A DNA stretch of 64,000 nt from Chrysoperla carnea (Eukaryota > Arthropoda > Insecta > Neuroptera > Chrysopidae): contig NC_058339.1 of NCBI RefSeq assembly GCF_905475395.1, forward strand, positions 57,111,172 to 57,175,171. Direction: 5' to 3'. Positions within the stretch are counted from its first letter, which is position 1. Each line of letters opens with the position of its first letter. The notes beneath the pieces were generated by a model. It was not told the DNA's origin. It saw only the letters and a list, made by a program, of their open reading frames with translations, and searched no databases. Shown here one piece after another: positions 1 through 12,800 of this stretch. The translations under genes and the position numbers were made by a program.

Positions 1-595
1 TCAGGATTTGGTAAAACGCGGTGTATAAGGGAATTTTGATCCAATAAATAAAAAAATCGGGTTAATTTAACGATTGGTCGGGTATTTTTTATGGCAACGT
101 CCAATTTCTTACACAACGCCCAAATCGTAAATGAAATGAAAGATATATTTTTTAAAGAAATTTTTGATGATTTTTTGAATCTTTGCCAAAAACAAAGAAT
201 TTCAACATAAGAACTTCCAACTCCAAAATAAAATATTATGATTGCATATAAAAAATTTTCGATCAAACAAAGACACGGAACTCTTCAACAAATAAAAATT
301 ATGGGAAAAATATTATAGGATGGTTCTCTTACACAGGAAATGTTTATTTACAACACAACAGTGACACACAATGGTAGAACATTGAGATGTCAATTACAAC
401 TATTGTACCAGCCAGTTCGTTCGTTCATTTTAATAAAATAAAAAAATATTTTCAATTTAAAAAATGTTTAGTAAGTGAATTTTTTTCACAACATATCCAA
501 ATTGTACATACAATTTAATTTAATGATTAATTTAACCTCTATAAAGGTTATATTTATTTGTGAAATATAGATTACAATAATTTATAAATGCACAA
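1..595. other. Gene-free AT-rich sequence
   Basis: No coding exon, RNA gene or clear repeat end is visible on either strand. The sequence is AT-rich with stops in all frames and short homopolymer runs. Confidence 0.5.
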
Positions 596-792
596 TAGGG
601 GAGAGTGGCCACGGCAGATTCATATTTAGAAAAAGATACAGTAATTTTTAACGTTTCTGAACGTATCTCATAGCTGTTTCAGTTTTATTCGAGTCAAAGA
701 TTTGTGAGTGATTGTTATCTATTATTCAGAAACGTTAAAAAAATTAAAATGTTTCTTTCAAGACATGACTGTGTCATTGCCACTCTCCCCTA
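596..792. mobile_element. MITE with 12-14 bp TIRs and TA flanks
   Basis: The segment opens with TAGGGGAGAGTGGC and closes with its exact reverse complement GCCACTCTCCCCTA. The outermost TA on each side can be read as the target duplication, leaving a 193-bp non-coding body that starts GGGG. A second inverted pair lies inside, around AACGTTTCTGAA near 650 and TTCAGAAACGTT near 725, so the single strand would fold extensively. TA duplication and G-rich TIRs fit a non-autonomous element moved by an IS630/Tc1/mariner-type or similar transposase. The superfamily is an inference; the termini are seen directly. Confidence 0.8.
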
Positions 793-3265
793 CTACAGTC
801 AAAATTGTCAAAAATAAAAATAATAATTGATAAATATATTCTAAGCAAAATTATATTGTATATAGTTCAATCATTATGGATTTTTACCTTCTAAAAATGC
901 AAACAAGAAAAACTTTTAGACTACCCACATCATAAAATGAAATTTTATATATACGAATGTAGTTAAATAAATAAAGAATAAGAAAATAATAGTGTGGGTG
1001 GCCTCTGTTAAGGCATATTTCAGAGAAACGGAGGTTAAACGCCATTATTATATTAATGCTACACAAAAGTTTACTTTTAGTGCTACCTGGTTAGATTTTA
1101 CACGTCTCCAGGAACAGACAATTATAATTAAAAACATATCAAACTCTTTTACACAATGAAAATTGTTTTTGAAGCTGAAGACAAAAGATAATTCAACTTT
1201 TATTTCCTTTATTTTTTATTATTTGTCATTCAGTCACATCTGACACAATATTATAAATAGCATGAAGCCACATTTTATTTTCAATCTAGATATTCAATTT
1301 TCTCTCACAAAAAGAAACTTTCAATTCGAATTTTTTTTTACATCAATATATCTACATAATACATTTTGACTAGAGTAAAAAAAATTATTATTATTTTTAA
1401 TGATTATGACAAATTTATTACTTGTCTCAACTAACCAAATTAATGACAAAAATATTAAAAATAAGTCATAAAATACATTTTTAATTACATCGCATAAATA
1501 ATAGCACAGTTGCTAATAATTATCTTACTTATCAAGTATGATGATAGCTTGGCTTGTGTAATACAGTAATAATAAACTTTATATAGAATTTTGTGGGTAT
1601 TAATTATTTGTTTAACTTTAAAATTATCATTTTCATCAATTTTTCTGATGAATTTATAAACCTATTTCTTGTTATTTAATAACTAACAACTGTCATGTCA
1701 GTTAAATAATAAATTACAAATTGATCAATTAATTAATAATTATCATCATTAACAGATATTTGTTGTTTGGAAAATGCCTTAAAAGAATAATACAGGATAA
1801 TATAAATGAATGCAAAATTTTTGTTTTGATCGGATTGAGGTTCGTTCGTCTAGACTTAATTTTCCTTTTTTATCTTTCATTGTCGGGAATTTTTCTATTC
1901 AATTACTAGCACTTGCGATCTCCAACGATGGAAGAGGGTAAAAAATAAAAAATTTGGAGTAAAACATTGTGCAATTGTTAGTTTTTTTTTATTAATATTT
2001 ACGTTAATTGAGGGGTCGGAAGTGTAAATAACGCCAGTTCTATAAACAAAACACAACGACCTAAATAAAATATACATAGGACCTTTTCTTGAGCAAAAAA
2101 AAAAATCGAAATTATTAATTTTTGACAATACAGTTTATAACAATTGAACGGTCAAAGATAAAAGGTCGCGCCTATGGACTTCAACGATATATTTTAAAAT
2201 ATTTTTATTTTTTGTTTTCTAATTTTTTTTAGTCCGGCACACCATTATTCTTACTTAATAAGTCGAAAAAATTAAAATTTTCGCTAAACAATATCATTTT
2301 TATCAATGAAGAAAGAATTTTTTGGAGTGAACGTCAACTTTTCCTTTAATTAATAAACCTGTCTTTTGGTTTTTGCAAGTCCCTTTCACTCACGCGGAGG
2401 CATAAAAAACAATATTCCCGGGACATAATAAGCAATTTTTGCAATACATATTAAGGAAAATTGTTAAAAAAATTTCCGACCTGACTATTTGAAGAGAATC
2501 GTATAACAATATTGAGGGAGAATGATTGTTTGTAATCATGCGCCAATTCCTACTGGACTTGGTTTAAAATATGAATATATCTTTAAACAACGATTGAACC
2601 AATAAAAAACCTTGTAATATATATCAGGGAGAGATGTAGAATTAAAAATGATCTCATCGCATCGGTCGGTTTTTTTTCGACTAATCTATTATTTAAACAA
2701 ATGTTTTCGACGTAAGTATGAAAGGATTGATTTTTTATTATTACTATGAATATGAATAAAGTTCTCAGCCACAGCTGAAATAGAAATACAATTGTTATTC
2801 ATTTATTCAATGGTGTGACGTCAGTGTCTTATTATTATAATAATATATAGACAACAACAACAACCACAAACGTGCAATGAACCAACATAGAAACACGTGG
2901 CCAATAATAAACATAATATAGAACTAAATTGTCTCTTCTGTTCGATATTTAATATATTCATAGTTTGTGACGTATGTTTTAAAATTTCTATTCCAAATCA
3001 ATAGAATAAGGGAATATAATTATCACAATGAATAAATTAACATATACAGGATGTTCATCAAGTTTACACTGATAATGGTGTCAAGTCAGTACCTAAATTT
3101 TTGGATTCTAGTTTGGAAAGTGTTGATCTTAAAGCTGACTATAGTGAGAGAGAAATTTATAGACCGTGAGACACCACGGGTTTTTTAATGATAAATACAT
3201 ACCTGAAACTTCATGAGTGGCTTAATTTTGACGAGTCTACCAAGCTTTTCTCTACGATCTTTTTC
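793..3265. other. Gene-free AT-rich intergenic sequence
   Basis: No exon with splice sites and a recognisable protein is visible. Several 60-80 codon open frames occur, as expected by chance at this composition. The sequence 'tacaggatgttcatcaag' near 3048 resembles the end of a degraded dispersed repeat but has no matching partner end that I can see. Confidence 0.45.
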
Positions 3266-3267
3266 AA

Positions 3268-3487
3268 GTGAGCATGAAGACGTCATATTTTAGTTACCGT
3301 TCTGAAAAAACGCAGCAAGAAATTTGACAGACTATGGCCACTTGAGAACATTAATTATTGAATAATTCAGCAAAAGTGAATTATCTATGTATATGTATTG
3401 AAGTAATCAAATGGCCAAAGTGTCCGACAAATTCCCTGCTGCGTTTTTTCGATAACTCAAATATGACGCAACCATGCTCATTTGAAA
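3268..3487. repeat. Inverted repeat, ~75-bp arms
   Basis: The arm at about 3268-3347 (around 'gaaaaaacgcagca') is repeated in reverse complement at about 3410-3487 (around 'tgctgcgttttttcg'). Both arms also carry the 'atggccac'/'tggccaaa' and 'gagcatg'/'catgctc' pairs. The arms are imperfect with a ~60-bp AT-rich spacer. It looks like a degraded fold-back or MITE; no coding content. Confidence 0.6.
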
Positions 3488-5640
3488 ACGCAGCCCTTTC
3501 ACTCCATTACAAGTGAACCCGAATATATTTAAAAAATCGTTTTCTACAATTCTCAAACAAATGAATTTTTCAATAACCTTTCCCCAAGAAAAAGAAAGAC
3601 AGCAGTCTCTCAAATATCTGTGCTTCATAAAATAAGGTTGATCGAACATCTGACGAAGAGTTTTCATGTAGTTAATTAATCATTAACAATTGGAATTTTA
3701 ACATGTTGTAAAAAGCTTTAGTACTGAAGGAAGAACGCATAGGTTTTCAATAATGTTGCTCCACCTTCTATAAATTAAAAAGCAAAAATCTTCTACTTTT
3801 ATAAATTTATCGTTCATTACATTTAATTTAATTAATTAATTAAGAACTTAAAACTTTTAATTTTTGTTTAAAAATTTGGAGGGTACTATAAAATCCGATC
3901 ATCCTTAAAGGTACGCTAGCTGTATCTAATGAAAGAGGTGCTTTTTAGAGATACCATCTTGTATACCTAAATAGTTTATGAATAATACATAAAGGATACT
4001 AAAATATAATTGTTACATAAAATTTAGAATAAATTGATTTTAAAGTTCATTTTCTACACAATGAAGCCCACCATGCAGTGAACTAACTATTGGATCTTGT
4101 TAATTTGAATACAAGTGGACGTTTCCATACTGAATTCTATTCAATTTATACAAAATTTGATTTTGAAAACTTCTTTATTTTTGGAATGAAGAAACAGCAC
4201 TGAACTTTCGTGACCGACAAAATCAATCAGTGTTCAACCTGCTTGGTGGAACATTGGTATCGCTACTGGACTGCCATTCAAAAACCTGCGTTCGAAAACC
4301 AAACCAATCAAAGTATTTTTTTAATTATTTATGATAGATTTTTATACCCATGATAATAATTTCAATTTATAATATATGAAATTTTAATTTTTCATACTAA
4401 AATTAGTTATTTTCATGTCGAAATTAAAAAAGAAAACCAAAGTTATTCCAACGTTTTAAGTTTTTACTTCTATCGACAGTCCTTATGACTGACTACAACT
4501 TTTTTTTACTTTTAAAGAGGCGATTGAAAAGGTAATTTGAAGATATTCTCTAACCATCACAATTTACGTTATAAATTCGAAAATTTGAAGTATTGAAAAA
4601 TAAAAGATCTACTCTTCAAATCGAATGTCAGTCACCAACTGCTTTAAATTAATGCAATTTTTATGTTTTAATGTAATTTTAAAATTTGACAAATTTCTCT
4701 CCATATTTTGGCAGCTACAAATAGGATAAACTTCCATTTTATTCACGATTTGGCATGGAAGGTGACAAAATCAAGTTGTGCTGAAAAGATTGACAAAAAC
4801 GGCGCGAGAATAATTAGGGAAGTTGGGAAGGGGAGAAAAATACCCGTTAGTATTTTTTTTATAAAGTAACTAAAATTTAGAGAAATATTTACGATAACTG
4901 ATTTTATGCATTTATATAATATTTTTTAAAAATTTCCCGTCAGCCGGGTTTTTATCTCAGTACTTACTCCCTCCATGCAAAACGAATATTTTTTAGCTCT
5001 ATTGAAGTGTTTTGCGCAGTCTTAGAGAGGTATTTTTATCATTTGAGAAGTTGAAATATTTGTACCACAAGAACCTTTTGTAATGTATTTTAAAAGTAGT
5101 AATTTTGGTCTAAAGTCTTCATTCTCTGATCTCTCGAATATACCAGCAAGAACTACCCTCTTAACAAAACAAATATGTATGAATATAATTAAAAGCAATC
5201 AACAGCCAAATTAATTAAATAAGATATAAATAAAGATGAACTAACCAAATTGATTTCGTTCCTAGCCACACCAATAATTAATTAAATATTTCGATTTAAT
5301 TTATAACATACGGAATGAAATTACTACCAACTGTGGTAAAATAATATAATATTCATATTGATTTTTCAATTTTTATGTCTTTTTTATGACTTTCTGGGCT
5401 GGTAACATAATAAAATATTTCTACATTTTAACATAGGCGATATTGGCTTTTGATTAAAATGTATTCGACAAAATTTCTTCATACACAGAGAAGAGAAAAG
5501 GAACAATTGCAAGAAAACATGTTCTTAGCATGGTAATTCTGGTTTATAAACATTCCGGAGATTATTTTGAAGCACAAAATACTCAATTTTATTTTGAAAG
5601 TGATTTGATCCCATTTTATTTTTTTAACGGAACCCAATTG
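3488..5640. other. Gene-free intergenic sequence
   Basis: I see no supported gene, RNA or bounded repeat. Open frames are short and lack splice sites or recognisable protein signatures. Confidence 0.4.
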
Positions 5641-6172
5641 TTATACCATGTATATGTGAAATATATCATAGTATATTAAGTTTAGTCCCAAGTTTTTAAC
5701 GCTTAAAAATAATGATGCTACAAACAAAATTTTGGTATAGGTGTTCATAAAATACCTAAATAGTCCATTTCCAGTTGTCTGTCCGTCTGTCTGCCCGTAA
5801 GCACGATAACTCAAAAACTAAAAGAGATATCAAGCTGAAATTTTTATAGAGTGCTTAGGACGTAAAAAGTGACGTTCAGTTCGTAAATGAGCAATGTAGG
5901 TCAATTGGATCTTGGGTCCGTAGGACTCATCTTGTAAACCGATAGAGAGAGAACTAAAATTTAAATGTAAACAATGTTCCTCATAAAAAATAAACATAAT
6001 AAATATGTATTATATGGGAATAACAGTTATGAATGTGTGACTATCTAAGAGTGCAAATCATTCTTTACTTACGTGATGTCAAAAAACAAACGATTGCGTA
6101 ATCAACACTGTCTATACATGATATTTCAACAAGTAACTCAGTCAATTGTTTGTTTTCACTTGTTTTTTGTTG
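5641..6172 (+). mobile_element. INE-1/DINE-1-like repeat, copy 1
   Basis: This copy begins TATACCATG and continues to GTATATTAAGTTTAGTCCC. It has a (GTCY)n proto-microsatellite near 5775-5800 and a long conserved middle ('ataactcaaaaac', 'ttgtaaac'). It ends with an AACAA..TTGTT hairpin followed by TTTTCACTTG and a T-run. Drosophila INE-1/DINE-1 elements share the order: a TATACC start, a GGTATACTA-like block, (GTCY)n, then a 3' hairpin. I infer a non-autonomous Helentron-type element. Copy 2 lies just downstream in the opposite orientation. Confidence 0.65.
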
Positions 6173-6332
6173 GTTTTTTTTAGTAACAACATGAATATTT
6201 TGTTTGAAACTTATTTTGAGTTCAAATAATTTGTTTTATATTTTTTTTGTTTTTTTTTTTTTTTTTTCAAACTTAATATGCCAATTTAATATGGTTTACT
6301 TTATATACAACTGGAAAAAATAAAAATTTATA

Positions 6333-7001
6333 TGAAACAAGTGAAAACAAACAATTGACTGAGTTAATTGTTGAAATACCATGCATAGTCAGTGTTGATT
6401 TCTTTATCACATTACACATACATACATGTGACAGATACATAACTGATAATCAAGTATAGTACATATGTAAATGACTTTATAGGTTTCTGCATTACCGACC
6501 GACATTTAGTGTATAGTTTGTACACATATTATAAAATTTCCGCCTAATTGGCGCCCTCACGGGTAAACAGTGATGTTTACGAAAAAATGTTTCAAACAAA
6601 AGTTTTTTAATTTTTTATAAGGAACATTTTTTACATTTAAACTTTTGTTCTATCTCTAACGGTTTACAAGATGGGTCCTACGGACCCAAGACCCAATTGA
6701 CCTATGATGCTCATTTACGAACTTGACCTGACTTTTTACGTCCTGAGTACGCTGTAAAAATTTCAGCTCGATATCTTTTTTCGTTTTTGAGTTATCGTGT
6801 CCACAGACGGACGGACAACCGGAAATGGACTAATTAGGTGATTCTATGACCACCTATGACAAAATTTTTTTCCTAGCATCATTATTTTTAGGCGTTACAA
6901 ACTTTGGACTAAACTTAATGTACTATGTATATTTCATATATACATGGTATAATGGACTAAACTTAATATACTATGTATATTTCATATATACATGGTATAA
7001 A
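6333..7001 (-). mobile_element. INE-1/DINE-1-like repeat, copy 2 (inverted)
   Basis: Reverse-oriented copy of the family: it starts on + with CAAGTGAAAACAAACAATTG (the 3' hairpin end) and finishes near 7001 with CATGGTATA (the 5' end). The GTCY tract appears as 'cagacggacggacaacc' near 6805-6822. The 5' end is duplicated: a ~48-bp block containing 'ggactaaacttaat' and 'catggtata' occurs at about 6905-6953 and again at 6954-7001. The block GTAAACAGTGATGTTTAC near 6564 is shared with the other copies. Confidence 0.65.
6905..7001. repeat. Tandem duplication (~48 bp x 2)
   Basis: Two near-identical units of about 48 bp, each running from 'ggactaaacttaat' to 'tacatggtata', lie head to tail at the outer end of the inverted INE-1-like copy. 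They differ at very few positions, which suggests a recent local slippage or unequal exchange. Confidence 0.75.
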
Positions 7002-7160
7002 AAGAAAATAATGTATTTCTGTATAAATATACAATCTTGATAAGATGAATAAACATTATTGTCTTCTACTAGTATAGTAAGTAGTATATTATATGGACAT
7101 GACCTTTCAAAATTACAAAATTATAAAATATTAAAATGTATCAGATCTGAGTAAGTATAC

Positions 7161-7900
7161 AGGGTGAGCCATTTTAATCAATACACCTAAACATCTCGTT
7201 TTTTAGTTAACCTAGTAAACCAATTAAAAAATAACATAAACAAAAGGTACAGAGTTTGATGAGGGATATCATGTTCTGACATCAGATTAGACCCTGTTCT
7301 TCGGGTTTCTTTAATAGCCAATTTAGATCTTAAACGGTTAGAGATAAAATAAAACTTTAATTTAGAAAGTTGATCCTCGTAAAAAAAAACTAACAATTTT
7401 TGTCTAAAAAATTTTTATACAAAAACCTTAGCTAAAGAAGAAAATGCGGTTTAAAAATATGTCATTATTGCATTTAATCCAAAGAAAATACGGGGAAATA
7501 CGGAAAAATCTTTTAGGCAAAAGTTATCAAAGGCTATAGACTACTATAGAGGACATTCACCTGTGTCCATAACCTTGACCTAGATTTATTGATAAACTTT
7601 AAGCGTATTTTCTTTCGATTAAATGCAATAATAACACAGTTTTAAGTCGCATACCTCCGAAAGCTAACATTTTTTGAGAAAATGCTTTAAACAAAAATTG
7701 TTAGTTTTTTTACGAGTTTAGTTTTTTCTCTCTTACCGTTTAGGATCTAAATTGGCTATTAAAGCAACCCGAAGAACTAAGTCCAACCTGATGTCGGAAC
7801 ATGATGCCCCCCATCAAACCTTGCAGCTTTTGTTTAAGTTATTTTTTGATTGGTTGACTATAAAACGAGATATTTATGTGTATACATTAAAATGGCCCAC
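7161..7900. mobile_element. Fold-back element, ~250-330 bp arms
   Basis: The left end reads AGGGTGAGCCATTTTAATC and the right end reads ATTAAAATGGCCCAC. The arms continue as imperfect inverted copies: left 7161-7410 against right about 7690-7900, with an inner matched pair near 7442-7492 and 7600-7655. Shared blocks include 'ttcgggtttctttaatagccaatttagatc'-type sequence and 'ctaacaatttttgt'. No intact coding frame is present. The 'agggtg..ccatttta' start is typical of fold-back MITEs in insect genomes; that classification is an inference. Confidence 0.65.
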
Positions 7901-10153
7901 ATAGACAACTTACGTTCCAATAGAAATTTTTTCAATCTGTTACCAGTTACGAACTTAAGAATTTTTAGTCCTCTGCGTCTAATAGGGCAGATGAAAATTT
8001 GAAATAACTAAATGCCTGTGTTAACACAAGACAATCGAAAGTATTGTTAGCTACCGGTCTATTCATCTGATTTTAATATAATTTAATTTACTCGTCCATT
8101 TCAGACGTGAATTAAAAATACTTAATTATGTGAATTAATAATTATTACTCAATATACTTTTATTGTTTTGGTTGTTGTTGTTGTCAGTGATTTGCAGTCA
8201 GGGTTAAATCTACATATAAAAAAATGTTGATTTATTCATAACAATTTTATCAAGGTTACAATCAATGCACAACCAAAGTTTAATCATATTATTATTGAGA
8301 ATAATTGTGATCTAATTTATAAGTAACAATCTTTATCAGATGGAAGTTCCCATAAAAATGTAGATGAGTAATACAGAATTTATCAGAATTTATTTGACAA
8401 AATAGATTAGAATCAATAGTGATCCAAGTATCATTTGAACTTTTTTATTTAAGTTGCAATGTTTGGATATATGTATGCATGTTTGTTCGGGTTAAATCTT
8501 ACAACTCAATTTTAAAGCAGTTATTCTCAATCAATCAAACTGAAATTTTGCATACATGTATAGTTTAGATGACAATGCAGAGTGACGTCAATCTGAATCC
8601 AATATGGTGATTTTTTTCGCTCTTGCGTTATATCAAATGACTCCCATAGTATCAAATTAAAGGGTTTGCTGCGAAGAAAACGAATAACAAATATAAATCG
8701 CATGTTAATGCATTTTTATGGTAAACTTCAAGTAAGAATTCAATTTAAAGGATTTTGATATATCCTCTTGTTTGGATTATGAGATCGAATCTTGGAGCAA
8801 ATCCCGACGCAGTCTAGAAAGATTTTTTTCGTTATCAAAACTTTAAATTGCTACGCATATTGCTAAAACCACCAATGGAATAAGAGTCGAAAATTTGTGT
8901 GCACTAGCAACGTGACTGATAATAATAATGCTGAAGGTTATTGCTATGTAAAGCAACTTACTACACACGAACTACAAGGTTAAATTTACAATTTACCAAT
9001 AAATAATAGCCGAAACATTTTAATTTTTATGCAAATTTGAGATCGATAACATCATTAATATGCTTATAACTTCTTTTTGAATTTCAAATAGGTGTTTTAG
9101 ATTCATTACTGTAAGTTCCTTAAACCGGAAAGTTAATAAAAAATTTTTATTTTTTATTTATAATAGGAACTTATCTATTACAACTACCTTAAATGGTTTT
9201 TTTCTAAAAAGACATATTTAATTGATTTGTAAGTAAAAAATTTGGTATGAAATAATCATAAGGCCTTCAGTTATATACAGAAAAGCATATGGCTACATAT
9301 CAGTTCATTATCAAAAGTTTATGTTATAAAAATTATAGTTTATACCTTTTTAAACTAAACTTTTGTTCATATCACGTGTATTTTGGCATATTTGATTCAC
9401 TAGGCACATGTGTTTGGCAATTATATGGAAATAGTTCCACTTCTTTGTACAAAGTCAAGAAAGTTTTGTAATTTAGAAAAAATTCTGTGTAGTTTCGTGA
9501 ATTCATTTCGAAGAATATCAGCATGTCTGTAGTAAAAATTTTCTTGAAAAAAATTTAAAACGTACACGGAAGTCATATGATGTCCTGATCAGATTTTAAA
9601 CAAGATAAATTAATATTTTTGGTACTTGGCTCTTTTGAAAGACTCACATAAGAATGAATTACAAGAGGTATAGAGGAAGCATCAATTCTGACGACAGAAG
9701 TATGGTTGATCATTTGCAGAATGAACTAAAGAAAATATGTAATTAAGTTCTTCTAATTTATAAAATTTTTGTTAATATGACATTAAAAACAACATTATTT
9801 TAACTAGGCCTTTTTGTCTACGTCATCGATGAATTTGTTATTTTATTATATACATTTAAATTAAAAAATTTCATACACATAGCTTGTATGTTTTGAATGG
9901 TTCATACAATTTATTTCTCAAAATATAAGTTTATAAAAAACTCAACCATGTTACTTCTAAAAGTGTCTTAATTGTCAAAATAGTATAATGTTTAAAGAAT
10001 ATCGCGATTTGTTGGTGAAATAAACGAACTTATCAGAAATCCTAGTCGATAATGTAGGAAAAGAAATGTTTAAATATGGATAATCACATTTATATGAATG
10101 TGTGGTTGAAAATAAATGTATAGATATGTGATATATAATTCTTTGTGTATTTT
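7901..10153. other. Gene-free intergenic sequence
   Basis: No gene or bounded repeat is supported. A short frame near 9640-9740 reads as a polar peptide on +, but it has stops on both sides and no splice context. Confidence 0.4.
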
Positions 10154-10752
10154 TATACCATGCATATATGAAATATACATAGTATATTAAGTTTAGTCCC
10201 AAGTTTGTAACGCTTAAAAATAAAGATGCTAGGAAAAAAATTTTGTCATAGGTGTTCATAGAATCACCTAATTAGTCCATTTCCGGTTGTCCGTCCGTCC
10301 GTCCGTCTGTGGGCACGATAACTCAAAAACGAAAAAAGATATCGAGCTGAAATTTTTACAGCGTACTCAGGACGTAAAAAGTGAGGTCAAGTTCGTAAAT
10401 GAGCATCATAGGTCAATTGGGATAAACCGTTAGAGATAGAACAAAAGTTTAAATGTAAAAAATGTTCCTTATCAAAAATTAAACAACTTTTGTTTGAAAC
10501 ATTTTTCGTAAACATCACTGTTTACCCGTGAGGGCGCCAATTAGGCGGAAATTTTATAATATGTGTACAAACTATACACTAAATGTCGGTCGGTAATGCA
10601 GAAACCTATAAAGTCATTTACATATGTACTATACTTTATTAGTTATGTATGTGTCACATGTTTGTATGTGTAATGTGATAAAGAAATCAACACTGACTAT
10701 GCATGGTATTTCAACAATTAACTCAGTCAATTGTTTGTTTTCAATTGGTTTT
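10154..10752 (+). mobile_element. INE-1/DINE-1-like repeat, copy 3
   Basis: Long copy of the family: TATACCATGCATATATG start, 'gtatattaagtttagtccc' block, (GTCC)3-GTCTG tract at about 10287-10312, 'cgataactcaaaaacg' and 'gtaaacatcactgtttac' conserved blocks, then the AACAATTAACTCAGTCAATTG hairpin near the 3' end. The terminal CACTTG of other copies is changed here to CAATTG. The 95-codon frame on - at the 5' end is a by-product of the repeat. Confidence 0.7.
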
Positions 10753-11790
10753 TTTCTTAAATTTTGAATGTTTAACTAAATTATTAAAATTTCCAAATGC
10801 GAGAATTTTTTCTAAGTAGGATAAAAAATTTTTATTTACAATTTTTACAATAATAGTTTTATAAAAAAAGAAGCTTTTAATTTTTTTATAATATACAAAC
10901 TTGTTTTTAGGAAACCTTAACGCTAAAAATTTTTAATTTATTTATGAGTATGTTGTATGAGCCATAATTTAGTAGAACTCTTAGTCTATAAAATTATACT
11001 TGATAATAAAATTATTAAGGGGAACACAATTAGGAATGTAAGCGTATGTAATAAAAACATTTAATTTAATAAAAACATTTAATTGAATACATTGTTTAAA
11101 ATATTTACCCACGAGAGAAAATTGGGACCAAGTTCGAGCATAGCACAAACGTATATGTATGACACTTACGAGTGTATATTTATTTTCAAGATGATAACTT
11201 TATTTTTTATTTTTTTAATCGAAAAACTTTTCTAGTTAGATATAGCTTCGAGTAGTTTATTCACTGTAATTTACATACCAACCGAAGAATATGATTTTTT
11301 ACATACCACCCCTTCACTTGTATATAGTGAATCTTCCCTTTAAAAGTTATTATGTGACTCCGATCGAATTAAATTTAGTGTCGATATACAGGATATTTAA
11401 ATAATTAACTATATCAGTTGTCAGAGAAAACATGAACTGGGTGCTTTGTTACAGTTACATTTTTGATGAGATATAATCAATATTGATTTAAATTTCAAAC
11501 ATTTTTCATTTATGTCGTCTAAAATCTACATGTTCATGATACAGGGTTATTCCATTGGATGTTACCATTTGTATGGTAATAGACAATTTTTAATTTTTTA
11601 TTGTTTCAGGCTGAATATGATAAATCAATTGGCTTTGAAAGAGAGAAAGAAGGTAGCAGCTTGGTAGGATAAAGTAAATAAAATAGTTGTAAGGCTAATT
11701 AAAATCAAGGAACACACCAATTTCAAGAGGTGTATTTATCAATGATAATGTATTTTGTGGGGTGAAATAAAGATGTTTCATTAAAAACCA
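10753..11790. other. Gene-free intergenic sequence
   Basis: AT-rich, with no supported gene. The words 'atacagggttattccatt' near 11541 may be the edge of an old repeat; its other end was not found. Confidence 0.4.
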
Positions 11791-11794
11791 TTCG

Positions 11795-11875
11795 CTAGTT
11801 TTAGCGTGAAAGCATACCAAACAAACAAACATGCTTACTTTTGCATTTATAATACATAGAGAAAGAGGATAGAGA
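11795..11875 (-). repeat. Fragment of (GTTT)n-bearing dispersed repeat
   Basis: On the minus strand this reads 'tattataaatgcaaaagtaagcatg', then GTTTGTTTG, then 'gctttcacgctaaaac'. That is the same opening as the fuller copy at 15490-15960 and the fragment at 17660-17735. The right part is missing or too diverged to follow. Confidence 0.6.
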
Positions 11876-12559
11876 ATTTCTCTAGACTGTTTTTAGCCGC
11901 CGGTACCGCACTATGAAATTCCACAAGAGTCGCGCTAGTGTTATAAATTACATTATAATCTAAATTATGTCATCTTTACAAATGAGAAGAAGAAAACGCG
12001 TTCACAGTTTATAATCATTTAAGCCGTTTATCTCACGCTTATTATCCCTCAAAACATATAGAGTCAGATAAAATAAATGTCAGTTGCTACTATTTCATTA
12101 ATATCCCATATGTAAATAGTTGATTACCCAACATAAATATGACAACATAAATGCAGGCACAACTAGATCAAATAGTACTACTCAGAGAAACGTTATTATT
12201 AGCATTATCATCCAAGTTTAAATTGAATATAATTTAATTTTCTTTATACATACATAGTATATAAAATAATATTTCATAACTAGATTGTATGATACTTGAT
12301 TGTAGAATTCAGACTGAGGCAAGATAACTAAATATTATTTCAGATAATATAATAACGTTAAATTTGTTGTAAATATTTACTTAGCAAACAGTTCGCATTT
12401 GTCGGGAAATATTTTCTTATTCAATTTTTTCAAATATTTCTTGAAAATTATAGTTCCCGATAAAAACCACCTCCGGTTATTATTTGGATTTTTTTGGGTT
12501 ATATTAAAGTAAAAAAAGGATCTGATTGTTCTACATGGACAAATGCAGAAGAATCAGGT

Positions 12560-12800
12560 TTTAGGACTGAAAAACAACGTTAAACAAATGAAATTTATAA
12601 ATTTTAAAAAACCCCTGACAAAATTTTTGGATACGCAACAATGAACTCGCACTTGAAACATATCTAAGAACACTCTCCATGAAATTACCTTTATCCTTAG
12701 TCTTTTCCAAGATGAACCGATTTTGAAGATTTTCAACAATTTTTTAGTTTTTTCGGGTACGGAACCCTAAACTCGCACTTGGCACATAGCTAAGAAAAGG
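12560..12800 (-). repeat. Dispersed repeat with 'ggttccgtaccc' units
   Basis: On the minus strand there are two related units. Each runs through 'gagagtgttctta.atatgtttcaagtgcgag'-type sequence and one has GGGTTCCGTACCCGAAAAAA. Similar units recur at 60,720-61,070 on +, where they are tandem. The repeated unit is roughly 115-140 bp and non-coding. Such 'gttccgtaccc' repeats are common in insect genomes; the class is unknown to me. Confidence 0.55.
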
